Shown: positions 1 through 7,724, counted from the first letter of the stretch. The stretch: DNA of 19,142 nucleotides from XYB2-FULL-45-11 sp964355525 (GCA_964355525.1 CAYHDY010000018.1:1-19142), one strand, 5' to 3'. Made by a program: numbers and translations. The notes: generated by a model not told the origin, from the sequence alone.

Positions 1-1
1 A

Positions 2-355
2 CTCACAAAAACACAAACCGATATCGTAATGGTACCGAACTCCGCCGTAAAACCATCCAACAATGGATCCTACGTCCTCATGTTCGATGCTGTTCATGCA
101 AACGCGAATACCACTTCCTCAACAGGATTCGCTTCCGCAACTCCACCGAAACAAGTTCCTGTTGAAATTGGTATTGCAAACGACAGTATGACGGAAATCA
201 CAAGTGGACTCAAAGAAACAGATCTCGTCGTTGTTCGAACGATCGATCCAAATGCAAAAACAGCTACTTCTTCCGGAACCAGTTTATTCCAAGCAACAGG
301 AGCCACAAACAACCGCGGCGGCGCGGCAGGCGTTCGAGCCGGTGCAGGAAGATAA
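2..355 (+). CDS. Periplasmic adaptor subunit of efflux pump (MacA/HlyD-like), 3' part
   Basis: The frame is open from the left edge, so only the last ~117 residues are present and the start lies outside. The visible pattern fits the C-terminal domain of a MacA/YknX-type membrane fusion protein: VPNSAV near the beginning, then VPVEIGIANDSMTEI and SGLKETDLVVV, the beta-barrel and membrane-proximal part of the family. The tail is low complexity and rich in Ala, Gly and Arg. Such adaptors link an ABC exporter to the envelope, and the next two genes are exactly that ATPase and permease. The ATPase start codon follows this stop by 4 bases, and the ATPase ribosome site lies inside this gene's last codons, so the three form one operon. 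The family call rests on this fragment plus context. Confidence 0.8.
   Translation, partial: LTKTQTDIVMVPNSAVKPSNNGSYVLMFDAVHANANTTSSTGFASATPPKQVPVEIGIANDSMTEITSGLKETDLVVVRTIDPNAKTATSSGTSLFQATGATNNRGGAAGVRAGAGR
346..351 (+). promoter_or_regulatory. Shine-Dalgarno site of the ABC ATPase
   Basis: AGGAAG lies 8 bases before the ATG at 360 and inside the end of the adaptor gene. It selects 360 as the start over an in-frame upstream codon at 204, which would add 52 unrelated residues overlapping the adaptor gene. Confidence 0.7.
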
Positions 356-359
356 TTGT

Positions 360-1061
360 ATGATCGAATGCAAACACCTCACGAAAGTTTATACGAACGG
401 CGATGAACAAATGACGGTTCTGAACAACGTCTCGATCAAAATCGATGACGGAGAATTTGTGGCGATCATCGGACCGTCCGGATCCGGCAAATCAACACTC
501 ATGCACATTCTCGGCGCACTCGACACCCCAACGACCGGTGAATATTTTTTCAACGGAAAAAATATCTCTACGTTCTCAGATGATGAGCTTGCGGAGATTC
601 GCAAAACACAAATCGGATTTGTGTTTCAAGCGTTTAATCTTTTGCCGCGTACAAGCGTTCTGCGCAACGTCATGCTTCCGCTCATCTACACAGACACACC
701 GGAACCGGAACGCGTCAAACGCGCAACAGAAGCACTCTTACATGCCGGTCTCACAGAATCACACTTCCACCATTTATCGAACCAACTTTCCGGCGGACAA
801 ATGCAACGTGTGGCGATTGCGCGTGCTCTTGTGAACAATCCGAAGCTCATTCTCGCCGACGAACCGACCGGAAACTTAGATACAAAGACAGGAGAAATCG
901 TTCTCGAAACATTTCAAAAATTAAATCGAGAACAAGGGCACACCATCATCTTGATCACACACGAACAAAACGTCGCACATCATGCAGATCGTATCATCAC
1001 GCTTCGTGACGGCGTGATCGTGGAGGATAAGAAAAATGGTCATCGAATCGATACGTTATGA
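360..1061 (+). CDS. ABC transporter ATP-binding protein, MacB/LolD/YknY type
   Basis: A 233-residue ATPase, the usual length for the LolD/MacB/YknY group, which powers export or mechanotransmission by an FtsX-fold permease on the cytoplasmic face. All nucleotide-binding motifs are visible: Walker A GPSGSGKST at residues 38-46, the Q-loop in FVFQAFNLLP with Q90, signature LSGGQMQR at 143-150, Walker B LILADEPTGNLD from 163, and the switch histidine H201 in ITHEQ. The start at 360 begins MIECKHLTKVY, the normal family N-terminus, and has a good ribosome site. The stop overlaps the permease start (ATGA at 1058-1061), so translation is probably coupled. ATPase and permease are separate genes as in YknYZ rather than fused as in E. 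coli MacB. The substrate cannot be read from the sequence. Confidence 0.95.
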   Translation: MIECKHLTKVYTNGDEQMTVLNNVSIKIDDGEFVAIIGPSGSGKSTLMHILGALDTPTTGEYFFNGKNISTFSDDELAEIRKTQIGFVFQAFNLLPRTSVLRNVMLPLIYTDTPEPERVKRATEALLHAGLTESHFHHLSNQLSGGQMQRVAIARALVNNPKLILADEPTGNLDTKTGEIVLETFQKLNREQGHTIILITHEQNVAHHADRIITLRDGVIVEDKKNGHRIDTL

Positions 1062-2269
1062 AAACACAAGATTTATTTCACGAAACGTTCGCCGCATTAC
1101 TTTCAAATAAAGCTCGCTCCGGTCTCACGGTTCTTGGAATCGTGATCGGCATCGGATCTGTGATCGCCATGATCGCGATCGGACAAGGTGCACAGAACAG
1201 CATCAGCGCAAGTATCGAATCACTCGGATCGAATCTGCTCACCATCTTGCCGGGCGTCGTGCAACCGGGTCGAGGAATTGTTTCTTCCGGACGGGGATCC
1301 TCACAATCATTGAAAAATGCCGACATCGAAATGATTCAAGGAGTCGATGGCGTTGCTGCGGTTGCGCCGGAAGTTTCTCGACGCTATCAAGTCACATCAG
1401 AAACCGGAAACAACACCAACACCACCATCACAGGAACAACAGCTGTTTATCAAACCGTTCGCAATCTCGAAATCGCCACAGGAAACTTCATAACAGATTC
1501 TGACGAACGATCACTTGGACGAACAGCAATCCTCGGTGCAACCGTTGCAACAGATTTATTCGCAGATTTAGACCCTCTCGGAAAACATATTCGCATCAAC
1601 AAAACAGATTTTCGCGTGATCGGAACGCTCGCAAAAAAAGGTGGTGCGGGTTTCTCAGGACCCGATGACATGATTATTGTTCCACGATCCACCATGCAAA
1701 AAATATTGAGCGGCAACGATTCCCTCTCAACCGTTTATGTTTCCGTGACAAATAAAAATCAAATGAACGATGTGCGTGATGCAATCAGCTCCGCACTTCT
1801 CGACAAACACCATGTCGCAGATCCGGATTTCTCGATCATTTCGCAAGAAGATATTCTCGGAACGCTTTCGACCATCACAACCACTCTCACCATTTTTCTC
1901 TCGTCAATCGCGAGTATCTCGCTCCTTGTAGGCGGCATCGGCATTATGAACATGATGCTCACAACTGTGACCGAACGAACGCGCGAGATCGGGTTGCGAA
2001 AAGCGGTTGGTGCAACACGCAAAGACATTACGACGCAATTTCTCGCGGAAGCGATCGCCCTCACCTTCGTCGGCGGATTCGTCGGCATCTTGCTCGGAGC
2101 ACTCATCGCGTTCGGCGTAAAACAAATCGCCGGCATTGCCGCATCCGTCTCGATCCCCTCGGTGTTTCTCGCGTTCGGCGTGTCTGCCGCGATCGGAATC
2201 ATCTTCGGCTATTATCCCGCACGACGCGCAGCGAAGATGAATCCGATTCAAGCGTTGCGTTATGAATAA
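1058..2269 (+). CDS. ABC transporter permease, MacB/FtsX family
   Basis: A 403-residue four-span permease. Hydrophobic segments lie near residues 22-42, 275-297, 331-353 and 366-386. Between the first and second is a large extracytoplasmic region of ~230 residues, matching the MacB periplasmic core domain. The FtsX-domain signature VTERTREIGLRKAVGAT is at 304-320 and the conserved tail PARRAAKMNPIQALRYE closes the protein. Partnered with the ATPase it overlaps and the adaptor before it, this forms a MacA-MacB or YknXYZ-like tripartite exporter. Known members export peptides, antibiotics or lipids, and nothing here identifies the cargo. There is no clear ribosome site, so the ATGA overlap probably supplies initiation. 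Confidence 0.95.
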   Translation: MKTQDLFHETFAALLSNKARSGLTVLGIVIGIGSVIAMIAIGQGAQNSISASIESLGSNLLTILPGVVQPGRGIVSSGRGSSQSLKNADIEMIQGVDGVAAVAPEVSRRYQVTSETGNNTNTTITGTTAVYQTVRNLEIATGNFITDSDERSLGRTAILGATVATDLFADLDPLGKHIRINKTDFRVIGTLAKKGGAGFSGPDDMIIVPRSTMQKILSGNDSLSTVYVSVTNKNQMNDVRDAISSALLDKHHVADPDFSIISQEDILGTLSTITTTLTIFLSSIASISLLVGGIGIMNMMLTTVTERTREIGLRKAVGATRKDITTQFLAEAIALTFVGGFVGILLGALIAFGVKQIAGIAASVSIPSVFLAFGVSAAIGIIFGYYPARRAAKMNPIQALRYE

Positions 2270-2282
2270 TTATTCCTTAATC

Positions 2283-2361
2283 GCGTCATCCTGAGCTTGT
2301 CGAAGGATCTTCGAGCGAATCGAGATCACAGGGAAGATCCTTCCTTTCGTCAGGATGACGC
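2283..2361. repeat. Inverted pair of palindromic repeats (family C)
   Basis: The two arms face each other at 2283-2312 and 2333-2361. GCGTCATCCTGA and AAGGATCTTC in the left arm are repeated in inverted order in the right arm around a 20-base centre. The same unit occurs once more inside the 612-residue protein gene at 10018-10044, differing at 1 base in 27. The right arm ends 7 bases before the start of the next gene. Confidence 0.85.
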
Positions 2362-2368
2362 AGCAAAT

Positions 2369-2830
2369 ATGAAACTGACAAAACAGCAAATCCATATTTT
2401 ACACACCGTTTCCATCCCCGTTATTATTCTCGTTTCATTTTACGCGGGTGTGCAATACGAAAAAAGCAAAACACCGACGTTCGATGGAAATCGAAACAAC
2501 ATGATGCAAGCGGGTGCGGGCGCATACGGCGGACGCACAGGAGGTCGCAGCGGAGCGATGAACAGCGGATTCTCTTCGGGCGAAGTCTTGTCGAAGGACG
2601 ACAAAAGCCTGACGATCAAACTTCGAAATGGCGGTTCACAAATCGTTCTCTTATCCGATAAAACGCAAGTTGTGAAATCAGATCAAGGAACACTCAATGA
2701 TGTCACGGTTGGCGAAAATATTTCGATCAATGGAACCGCAAATCAAGACGGAAGTGTGACCGCCGAATCGATTCAAATTCGTCCGAGCACTCCGGCAATA
2801 CAACCAACTCTCGTTCCTACGACAAAATAA
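2369..2830 (+). CDS. DUF5666-like membrane-anchored protein
   Basis: A 153-residue protein starting MKLTKQQIHILHTVSIP. A hydrophobic segment at about residues 12-28 acts as a signal anchor, followed by a Gly/Arg/Ala-rich linker and a small beta-rich domain. The domain holds SGEVLSKDDKSLTIKL, then VGENISINGTANQDGSVTAESIQI, the pattern of DUF5666 proteins often found beside MacAB-like exporters in Patescibacteria. It probably sits outside the membrane and may assist the exporter, but its biochemical role is unknown. I chose the ATG at 2369 because a TTG at 2297 would translate the palindromic repeat and place a charged stretch before the anchor. The only ribosome-like site, AGGA at 2352-2355, is distant (13 bases) and belongs to the repeat. 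Confidence 0.75.
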   Translation: MKLTKQQIHILHTVSIPVIILVSFYAGVQYEKSKTPTFDGNRNNMMQAGAGAYGGRTGGRSGAMNSGFSSGEVLSKDDKSLTIKLRNGGSQIVLLSDKTQVVKSDQGTLNDVTVGENISINGTANQDGSVTAESIQIRPSTPAIQPTLVPTTK

Positions 2831-2835
2831 CAATC

Positions 2836-2866
2836 AAAAAACCGCCGATTTAACTCGACGGTTTTT
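2836..2866. terminator. Two-way rho-independent terminator
   Basis: AAAAACCGCCGA pairs with TCGACGGTTTTT with one mismatch, around a short loop, and has A and T runs on both flanks. It lies between the convergent DUF5666-like gene and uppP and can serve both strands. Confidence 0.85.
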
Positions 2867-2873
2867 GTTTTCT

Positions 2874-3665
2874 CTATCGCAGAAACAACAGAATGAGCAA
2901 TCCGAGGATGATGCGATAATAACCGAACGAAGACAGACGATTCTTGCGAATCCATTTCATAAAAAACGAAACGACGGCGAGTGCAACGAAAAATGTTGTC
3001 ATGAATCCGACGGCGAGAACGGCATAATCCGTTTGCGTCATCGCGTATCCGTGTTTCAGTAAATCATATCCGGATGCGGCGATCATGGTTGGAATCGCGA
3101 GAAAGAAGGAGAATTCGACAGCGACCGCGCGCGATGCACCGAGCAACAATGCACCGATGATCGTCGCCGCACTACGCGATGTACCAGGGATCATCGCAAG
3201 ACATTGAAACAACCCGATAAGCAAAACGGTTTTGATGTGCAGTTGTCGAATCGTCGTGATTTTTTCTTTATGCGTTCGTTTTTCGATCAACAAAATCGCA
3301 ACTCCGCCAACAATCAACATGACAGCAACGGTGATCGGATTAAATAATTTTACTTCGATGGTTTTCGCAAACAACAATCCAAGAATGATCGCCGGGATCA
3401 CACCGACGATGGATTTCTTCCAAACATCAAAAACATCGGCGCGTTTTTCTTTTGCAACCATCCACGGAAAAATCTCTTTTCGAAAATACACAACGACCGC
3501 GAGGATCGCACCGAGTTGAATCACGACATCGAACATCTTTGTAAACACAGGATCAAACGCGATCCACTTGTTCACAATAATCAAATGCCCCGTCGAAGAG
3601 ATCGGCAGAAACTCCGTCACTCCCTCGACGATGCCGAGGATCATCGCTTTCAAAAAAAGAATCAT
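2874..3665 (-). CDS. uppP: Undecaprenyl-diphosphatase (UppP/BacA)
   Basis: A 263-residue integral membrane enzyme that removes a phosphate from undecaprenyl diphosphate, recycling the lipid carrier of peptidoglycan synthesis; over-expression of relatives gives bacitracin resistance. Length and motifs fit the family: EGVTEFLPISSTGHL at residues 14-28, FDVVIQLGAI at 45-54, PGTSRSAATI at 160-169 with the conserved Arg164, and EFSFFLAIP at 184-192. Hydrophobic segments run through the whole protein and end at the C-terminus. It begins 9 bases after the stop of the small membrane protein gene on the same strand, so the two are probably cotranscribed. The two-way terminator at 2836-2866 lies just beyond its stop. 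Confidence 0.97.
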   Translation of the reverse strand: MILFLKAMILGIVEGVTEFLPISSTGHLIIVNKWIAFDPVFTKMFDVVIQLGAILAVVVYFRKEIFPWMVAKEKRADVFDVWKKSIVGVIPAIILGLLFAKTIEVKLFNPITVAVMLIVGGVAILLIEKRTHKEKITTIRQLHIKTVLLIGLFQCLAMIPGTSRSAATIIGALLLGASRAVAVEFSFFLAIPTMIAASGYDLLKHGYAMTQTDYAVLAVGFMTTFFVALAVVSFFMKWIRKNRLSSFGYYRIILGLLILLFLR

Positions 3666-3674
3666 AGGTCAAAA

Positions 3675-3932
3675 TTATTTTTTCTTATTTCCCCATCGCC
3701 ATTCCGGTCTCTCCCCCGTCTTGTAACAAACCCAAATCAAAATTGCGACGAGAATAAATGTCTCGATCAAAAATTCTGTGACAACAGGCTTTGGACTTCC
3801 ATGTTTAATATCGAGACGATAGATATTTCCAAAATCCAACACAAGAAACCCAACAAGCACGAGCCATCCCTGCCACGTAACAGGAACCCATCCCCACCCG
3901 TACGACTTTGCTTTGAACCAAAGGTTTTTCAT
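3675..3932 (-). CDS. Small two-span membrane protein, unknown function
   Basis: An 85-residue protein with an aromatic N-terminus (MKNLWFKAKSYGWGWVP), then two hydrophobic segments at about residues 20-37 and 50-70, ending in a basic tail. The pattern WFKAK-YGWGW-P-TWQGW recurs in uncharacterised small membrane proteins in several bacterial groups, recalled from family knowledge and not searched. It is the first gene of a two-gene unit with uppP and lies directly upstream of it. No catalytic residues can be recognised. An AT-rich stretch precedes the start, with TATAAC in minus-strand sense as a possible but weak -10. Confidence 0.75.
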   Translation of the reverse strand: MKNLWFKAKSYGWGWVPVTWQGWLVLVGFLVLDFGNIYRLDIKHGSPKPVVTEFLIETFILVAILIWVCYKTGERPEWRWGNKKK

Positions 3933-3978
3933 ATGTGTTCTATTTTACGTTATATTCGGGAAAACAAAAACTGGATCC

Positions 3979-4007
3979 TTGCCCAATTTGGTCAAATATC
4001 GTATCCT
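3979..4007 (+). promoter_or_regulatory. Sigma-70-type promoter for the tRNA-Ser pair
   Basis: TTGCCC at 3979-3984 and TATCCT at 4002-4007 are spaced by 17 bases. Transcription would start near 4014, a few bases before the first tRNA at 4022. Confidence 0.6.
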
Positions 4008-4021
4008 GTCGACACCTTCAT

Positions 4022-4116
4022 GGAGAGATACCCAAGAGGCTGAAGGGGGGAGATTGCTAATCTCCTAGGTCGGCGTTAAACCCGGCGCGAGGGTTCAAAT
4101 CCCTCTCTCTCCGCCA
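4022..4116 (+). tRNA. tRNA-Ser(GCT)
   Basis: A class II tRNA with a long variable arm. Acceptor GGAGAGA (4022-4028) pairs with TCTCTCC (4106-4112), followed by discriminator G and an encoded CCA. The anticodon loop TTGCTAA places GCT at 4056-4058, reading AGC and AGU. The T arm GAGGGTTCAAATCCCTC is canonical. Confidence 0.97.
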
Positions 4117-4135
4117 TGAAATTTCAAACATCCAC

Positions 4136-4223
<88 letters not shown>

Positions 4224-4224
4224 C

Positions 4225-4254
4225 AAAAAATCTCAGTCATGACTGAGATTTTTT
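4225..4254. terminator. Perfect-palindrome two-way terminator
   Basis: A fully symmetrical 30-base palindrome: six A, TCTCAGTCATGACTGAGA, six T. It ends the tRNA transcript on the plus strand and can end the comF transcript arriving on the minus strand. Confidence 0.9.
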
Positions 4255-4292
4255 GTTTGCGATTTTTTTCAAAACAATTTTGATGCATCAAA

Positions 4293-5024
4293 TCAAACAT
4301 TTCCTTGCGCGATCACAAATCCCCACACCTGTTTCACCCCCGCTTCCTTCAGACAACGCGCCGCTGCGCCCATCGTTGCGCCGCTTGTGAACACGTCATC
4401 GCATAACAAAACGGACTCGGGTAATTCTTTGATGGATGGATGGATCGAAAAAATTCCGTCGAGATCTCCGATGTGTCGATTTGTATGAATCGTTTTCGCT
4501 TGCGAAGCGGTTTTTTGATGTCGAACAAGAAGTGCCTCGCGCGGTTGTGCATACATTTCTGCGACCCATGTTGCGAGATGCTCGGCTTGATCGAATCCAC
4601 GCGTGCGTTTACGTGTTGCGTGAACCGGAATATGTGTCACTACAAATAGATCGAACGGCGGCCTGCCCTCCGAAGCTTCAGCGAAGGTGGGACTCATTCG
4701 AGTGATCGACTGCATGAGCCATCGTTTCAACACAGGTTCTATCGAACGATCCCCATCGTATTTCCAACACGCAATCGCCGAACGGACAATTGCATTTCCA
4801 TACGGTAAATAGGAGACAACTCCATCAAGGCTTGTTCGCTCTCGACACGAAATGCACACCGCGTTCGATCCCTGCGAAAAACAAAAAGGACAGGCAGCGA
4901 CGTTTGGTCGTGCAACCCATCCTGCATCGCATGACTCGCAAAAAAGCGATCCTTCCCGTTTGCACGACAAACAAAATCGGGGGAAGAGTGCGTCTAGCGC
5001 CACATTGCGGAATCCACTTTCCAT
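4293..5024 (-). CDS. comF: ComF family protein (phosphoribosyltransferase fold), with repeat insertion
   Basis: A 243-residue ComF homologue, a cytoplasmic protein needed for late steps of DNA uptake in competent bacteria and related to PRPP-binding phosphoribosyltransferases. Two zinc-ribbon cysteine sets are visible: C18/C21 with C29/C32, and C45/C48 with C57/C60. The phosphoribosyl motif VLLCDDVFTSGAT is at residues 205-217, and the ComF pattern RKRTRGFDQAEHLA at 138-151. Residues 111-123, SPTFAEASEGRPP, are encoded by a palindromic repeat inserted in frame, in a variable stretch just before the conserved DLFVVTHIPVH segment. The start lies 31 bases inside the end of the preceding gene on the same strand, so translation is probably coupled. 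It is the last gene of the secretion-like run, which suggests a link with DNA uptake. Confidence 0.95.
   Translation of the reverse strand: MESGFRNVALDALFPRFCLSCKREGSLFCESCDAGWVARPNVAACPFCFSQGSNAVCISCRERTSLDGVVSYLPYGNAIVRSAIACWKYDGDRSIEPVLKRWLMQSITRMSPTFAEASEGRPPFDLFVVTHIPVHATRKRTRGFDQAEHLATWVAEMYAQPREALLVRHQKTASQAKTIHTNRHIGDLDGIFSIHPSIKELPESVLLCDDVFTSGATMGAAARCLKEAGVKQVWGFVIAQGNV
4661..4695. repeat. Palindromic repeat (family D) inside comF
   Basis: In gene sense the core reads CCTTCGCTGAAGCTTCGGAGG; CCTTCG can pair with CGGAGG around a loop containing GAAGCTTC. It is translated in frame as SPTFAEASEG. Only one copy is in this window, so repeat status rests on the hairpin and on resemblance to peptides seen in other Patescibacteria genomes. 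Confidence 0.55.
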
Positions 5025-5566
5025 ACACCCGATTCTTTCACAAACGTGAGTTCGATGTCTTGATATTTTACAGAGGTATTTTGTGCAGAACCGTTTTCCT
5101 CTTCCCGTTGTGTTGTGATATCAACGGTCGCTGTCCCCGCCTTTTCATCCGACTTCACAACTTTCACCGTGATCACGCGTGTCGTCACTCCGTAAAATGT
5201 GTCCGGTGCTTTTTTATTTTTCAAATCTGATTCTGTCTTCGATCCGAACGATGCCGACATAAGAGGAATGACATCACGGATATTTTGAAAATTCGCTTGA
5301 TTGGAATAACTTCCGTAACGTTCCGTAAACATTTTTGAAAATGCAATCACATCCGATGATCCGTTGCGCGTCTCTTGTTCTTGTTTATAAATCTGACTTG
5401 TGATCGTCGGTGTTGCCGGAGACTGTTCCGTCGCTGCAGGTTGTGCAACCGGTTGAGCGGATGGTTTCGGATGACGAAACAACAACGACAAAAGAAAAAT
5501 CAACAATGCAATGAACGCAATGACAATGAGAACAATAAGGGTCGCACGTTTTCGGGGAGTCATCAT
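4994..5566 (-). CDS. Single-span membrane protein with C-terminal exterior domain (VirB8-like position)
   Basis: A 190-residue protein with a strong hydrophobic segment at residues 9-30 after a short basic N-terminus, then a Pro/Ala/Gln/Thr linker (about 34-56) and a globular domain from about 70 to 190. The domain has an alpha-then-beta pattern: FSKMFTERYGSYSNQANFQNI, then three strand-like stretches ending ELTFVKESGVWKVDSAMW. Topology and the closing strand pattern resemble NTF2-like exterior domains of VirB8/TcpC proteins. That is an inference, not an identification. It lies between virB4 and comF, which supports a role in the same machine. No ribosome site is visible; ATG codons at 5566 and 5563 are both possible starts. 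Confidence 0.8.
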   Translation of the reverse strand: MMTPRKRATLIVLIVIAFIALLIFLLSLLFRHPKPSAQPVAQPAATEQSPATPTITSQIYKQEQETRNGSSDVIAFSKMFTERYGSYSNQANFQNIRDVIPLMSASFGSKTESDLKNKKAPDTFYGVTTRVITVKVVKSDEKAGTATVDITTQREEENGSAQNTSVKYQDIELTFVKESGVWKVDSAMWR

Positions 5567-5577
5567 AAAAAATGGTT

Positions 5578-5606
5578 CGTAGGGGTACCTCGTGTGGGTA
5601 CCCTTC
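5578..5606. repeat. Palindromic repeat (GTAGGGG type, family A) between genes
   Basis: GGGTACC at 5583-5589 pairs with GGTACCC at 5597-5603 around TCGTGT, flanked by CGTAGG. It fills the space between the virB4 stop and the start of the next gene, resembling other GTAGGGG elements in this window only in its flank. Confidence 0.6.
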
Positions 5607-5607
5607 G

Positions 5608-7713
5608 TTACGACGCGAGTGAATCACGAATTTTATCCGCCTCCGCTTGTCCGGCCATTTCTTGTGCAAGCAAATCATCCGCCGCGCCGGTTGCTTCCGC
5701 AGCCTTTTTCTCCGCTTCTCTCAATTCTTTCTCATCCGATTCCCCTTCCTCCGTCGATTCAACCGTTTCCTCCTTTTCCTCTGGTTTCCTCTGGTTTCCT
5801 TTGGTTTCCTCTGCCCCCTCCCGTGCCGCCATCGCCTTTTTTGCTTTTTCCATTTCAAGCAACTGTTGCGGATTTGTCGTCACAATCTGATCCTCTGTGT
5901 ACGAGGCGACAACTTTAATGGCCGCATGTTTTTGTCCCGCAAAGAAAATTCCCTCTCCGACACCGGATTCAAGCAACAAAAACTTTTCCCCGTCGGTGAG
6001 ATTGAATGTTTTGACCACACGATCCACACCGGAAGGCGATTGTTTCATCAATAACTGAATCGCCGAGTTCGTCACGATGGCTTGTCCGTATGGAGATCCC
6101 AAAAAGTCTGCGACATCTTGTGTAATCGTCGTCACACCAAGAAAATATTTTCGTGCGCGCTTTACGAGGGCGAAAATAAATTTCGCGGACTCCTCTTGTT
6201 GCATGAGCCACCACGCCTCATCAATGACGAGAATACGTTTCTTTCGTTCCGATCGAACCACGTTCCAAATATAATTCACGATCGAATAAATAGAAACCGG
6301 TCGCAATTCATCTTCCAAATCTCGAACCGAAAACACAACAAACTGATTTTTCATCTGCACCGTCGTCGGCGAGTTCAACAATCCGCCGAATGTTCCATCT
6401 GTATATTTTTTCAAACGAGCAACGATATTTTCTGCCCCTTCCATTCCTTCAAGAACATCCTGAAAATCTTGCATGATCGGTGATTCCACATCCGCAAGAC
6501 TCTTTGTGTCCGGCGTAATGTCTTTCTTGGCATATGTTTCGATTAATGCGCGATCCAAAATAGAATCCTCTTCCGGGGTAAACCCAAGCTTCCCCGCTTC
6601 CCCGATCGGCACACCAATCATGATGCGTAACAATCCTTTGAGAGTGATAACCGCGCTTCGAATGATATCCTCAACACGCGTTTCTTCTCCGAGCGCACGC
6701 GGCAAATCAAACGGATTCACTTTTGCATCAGAAGCAAGCGAAACATTGATGTACGTTCCGCCGACGGCGTCCGACAAATGGTTATATTCCATTTCCGGAT
6801 CGATAACGATCACGTCAATTCCCATCATGAGAGAACGCAAAATTTCCAATTTGATGGTGTACGATTTTCCTGCTCCGGACGTCGCGAACACAACAGAATT
6901 TGCGTTTTGCAAACTGAAACGATCGAAGATGATCAGCGAATTGTTGTGACGATTCACTCCGTACAAAATTCCATTGTCGGACGTGAGATCCGCGCTGATG
7001 AACGGAAAAGACGCCGCAATCGGCGACGTGTTCATGTTGTAGGTGATCATCAACTCATCGTTGCCGAGCGGGATCGTGGAATTGAATCCTTGTTCTGTTT
7101 GATAATATCCGTTTTTTGAATACAACAACTTTGTTCCGAAAATGGATTGGATCTGTTGCGTAAATTTATCCAACTCTTCCGGATCCTTCGCGTAAATCGT
7201 GACGTAAAAAGCGAATTGAAAAAAATGTTCGATTCCTTGTGTGAGGGCATCACGTAATTCTTCAATGTCGCGAAGAGCGGTTTCCGCAATCGGATCGCGT
7301 GGAGCACCTTTGTCCGCATCGCCCAAAATTTTTGCTTCAAACAACCCCGCTTTCTTTTGCAATTGTTTCAAAACGATCTCCGCTTTCAACGGATAAAAAA
7401 ACATGCTGACATCAAACGTTTTATTCAATCCAATAATCGGACCCGACCACCCGAGACCGATATGACGCGGATACGTCACAATAAAAATCGTCCGCACATA
7501 CACGCCGGATAATCGCAAAAACTTTGGATTGACTTCAAAGGATGCGGGAGAAATCAAATCTCGAATGGTAACAACACCACGACGATAAATACGCTCCTCC
7601 TCAAGGATCGTTTTTTCTTTCGAGAGCTTCTCCAAATCCGGTTGAACCGCTTGCGGTTTTTTCGGCGGAGCGCTCGGCATCGATTGTCGGACATCGCCTA
7701 TGTTGATTGCCAT
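5608..7713 (-). CDS. virB4: VirB4-family type IV secretion ATPase
   Basis: A 701-residue motor ATPase of a type IV secretion-like system. Residues ~40-230 form the N-terminal VirB4/CagE-like region, followed by a RecA-like ATPase domain. Walker A is ATSGAGKS at 277-284, Walker B RILVIDEAWWLM at 493-504, and TTITQD at 528-533 is a typical sensor motif. LDR and KYTDGTFGGLLN stretches also fit the family. The last ~80 residues are a charged Glu/Lys/Ala tail containing a 10-base tandem repeat. The TraC-like gene ends 11 bases upstream. VirB4 drives pilus or channel assembly and substrate movement at the inner membrane. No good ribosome site precedes the ATG at 7713. Confidence 0.95.
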   Translation of the reverse strand: MAINIGDVRQSMPSAPPKKPQAVQPDLEKLSKEKTILEEERIYRRGVVTIRDLISPASFEVNPKFLRLSGVYVRTIFIVTYPRHIGLGWSGPIIGLNKTFDVSMFFYPLKAEIVLKQLQKKAGLFEAKILGDADKGAPRDPIAETALRDIEELRDALTQGIEHFFQFAFYVTIYAKDPEELDKFTQQIQSIFGTKLLYSKNGYYQTEQGFNSTIPLGNDELMITYNMNTSPIAASFPFISADLTSDNGILYGVNRHNNSLIIFDRFSLQNANSVVFATSGAGKSYTIKLEILRSLMMGIDVIVIDPEMEYNHLSDAVGGTYINVSLASDAKVNPFDLPRALGEETRVEDIIRSAVITLKGLLRIMIGVPIGEAGKLGFTPEEDSILDRALIETYAKKDITPDTKSLADVESPIMQDFQDVLEGMEGAENIVARLKKYTDGTFGGLLNSPTTVQMKNQFVVFSVRDLEDELRPVSIYSIVNYIWNVVRSERKKRILVIDEAWWLMQQEESAKFIFALVKRARKYFLGVTTITQDVADFLGSPYGQAIVTNSAIQLLMKQSPSGVDRVVKTFNLTDGEKFLLLESGVGEGIFFAGQKHAAIKVVASYTEDQIVTTNPQQLLEMEKAKKAMAAREGAEETKGNQRKPEEKEETVESTEEGESDEKELREAEKKAAEATGAADDLLAQEMAGQAEADKIRDSLAS
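5774..5813. repeat. Tandem 10-base repeats in the virB4 tail
   Basis: About four units of GAGGAAACCA (gene sense), with single differences, encode ETKGNQRKPEEKEE. The unit is not a multiple of three, so gain or loss of one unit would shift the frame of the last ~65 codons. Confidence 0.8.
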
Positions 7714-7724
7714 AACAATTTTAT

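Noticed and set aside
204..359. N-terminal extension of the ABC ATPase from an upstream start
   Set aside because: It overlaps the adaptor gene in another frame, has no family similarity, and the ATG at 360 has a good ribosome site and the normal family N-terminus.
2297..2368. TTG start giving 24 more residues on the DUF5666-like protein
   Set aside because: It would translate the palindromic repeat as a charged stretch before the signal anchor; the ATG at 2369 gives a normal basic start to the anchor.
3516..4043. Plus-strand reading frame of 175 codons
   Set aside because: It runs antisense to uppP and the small membrane protein and into tRNA-Ser, with no recognisable domain.
4279..4292. 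TTTGATGCATCAAA palindrome at the comF end as a separate terminator
   Set aside because: The following bases on the minus strand are only a broken T run, and a much better palindrome lies a few bases further at 4225-4254.
6473..6949. Plus-strand frame of 158 codons inside virB4
   Set aside because: Antisense shadow of a strongly conserved gene, with composition fully explained by the opposite strand.
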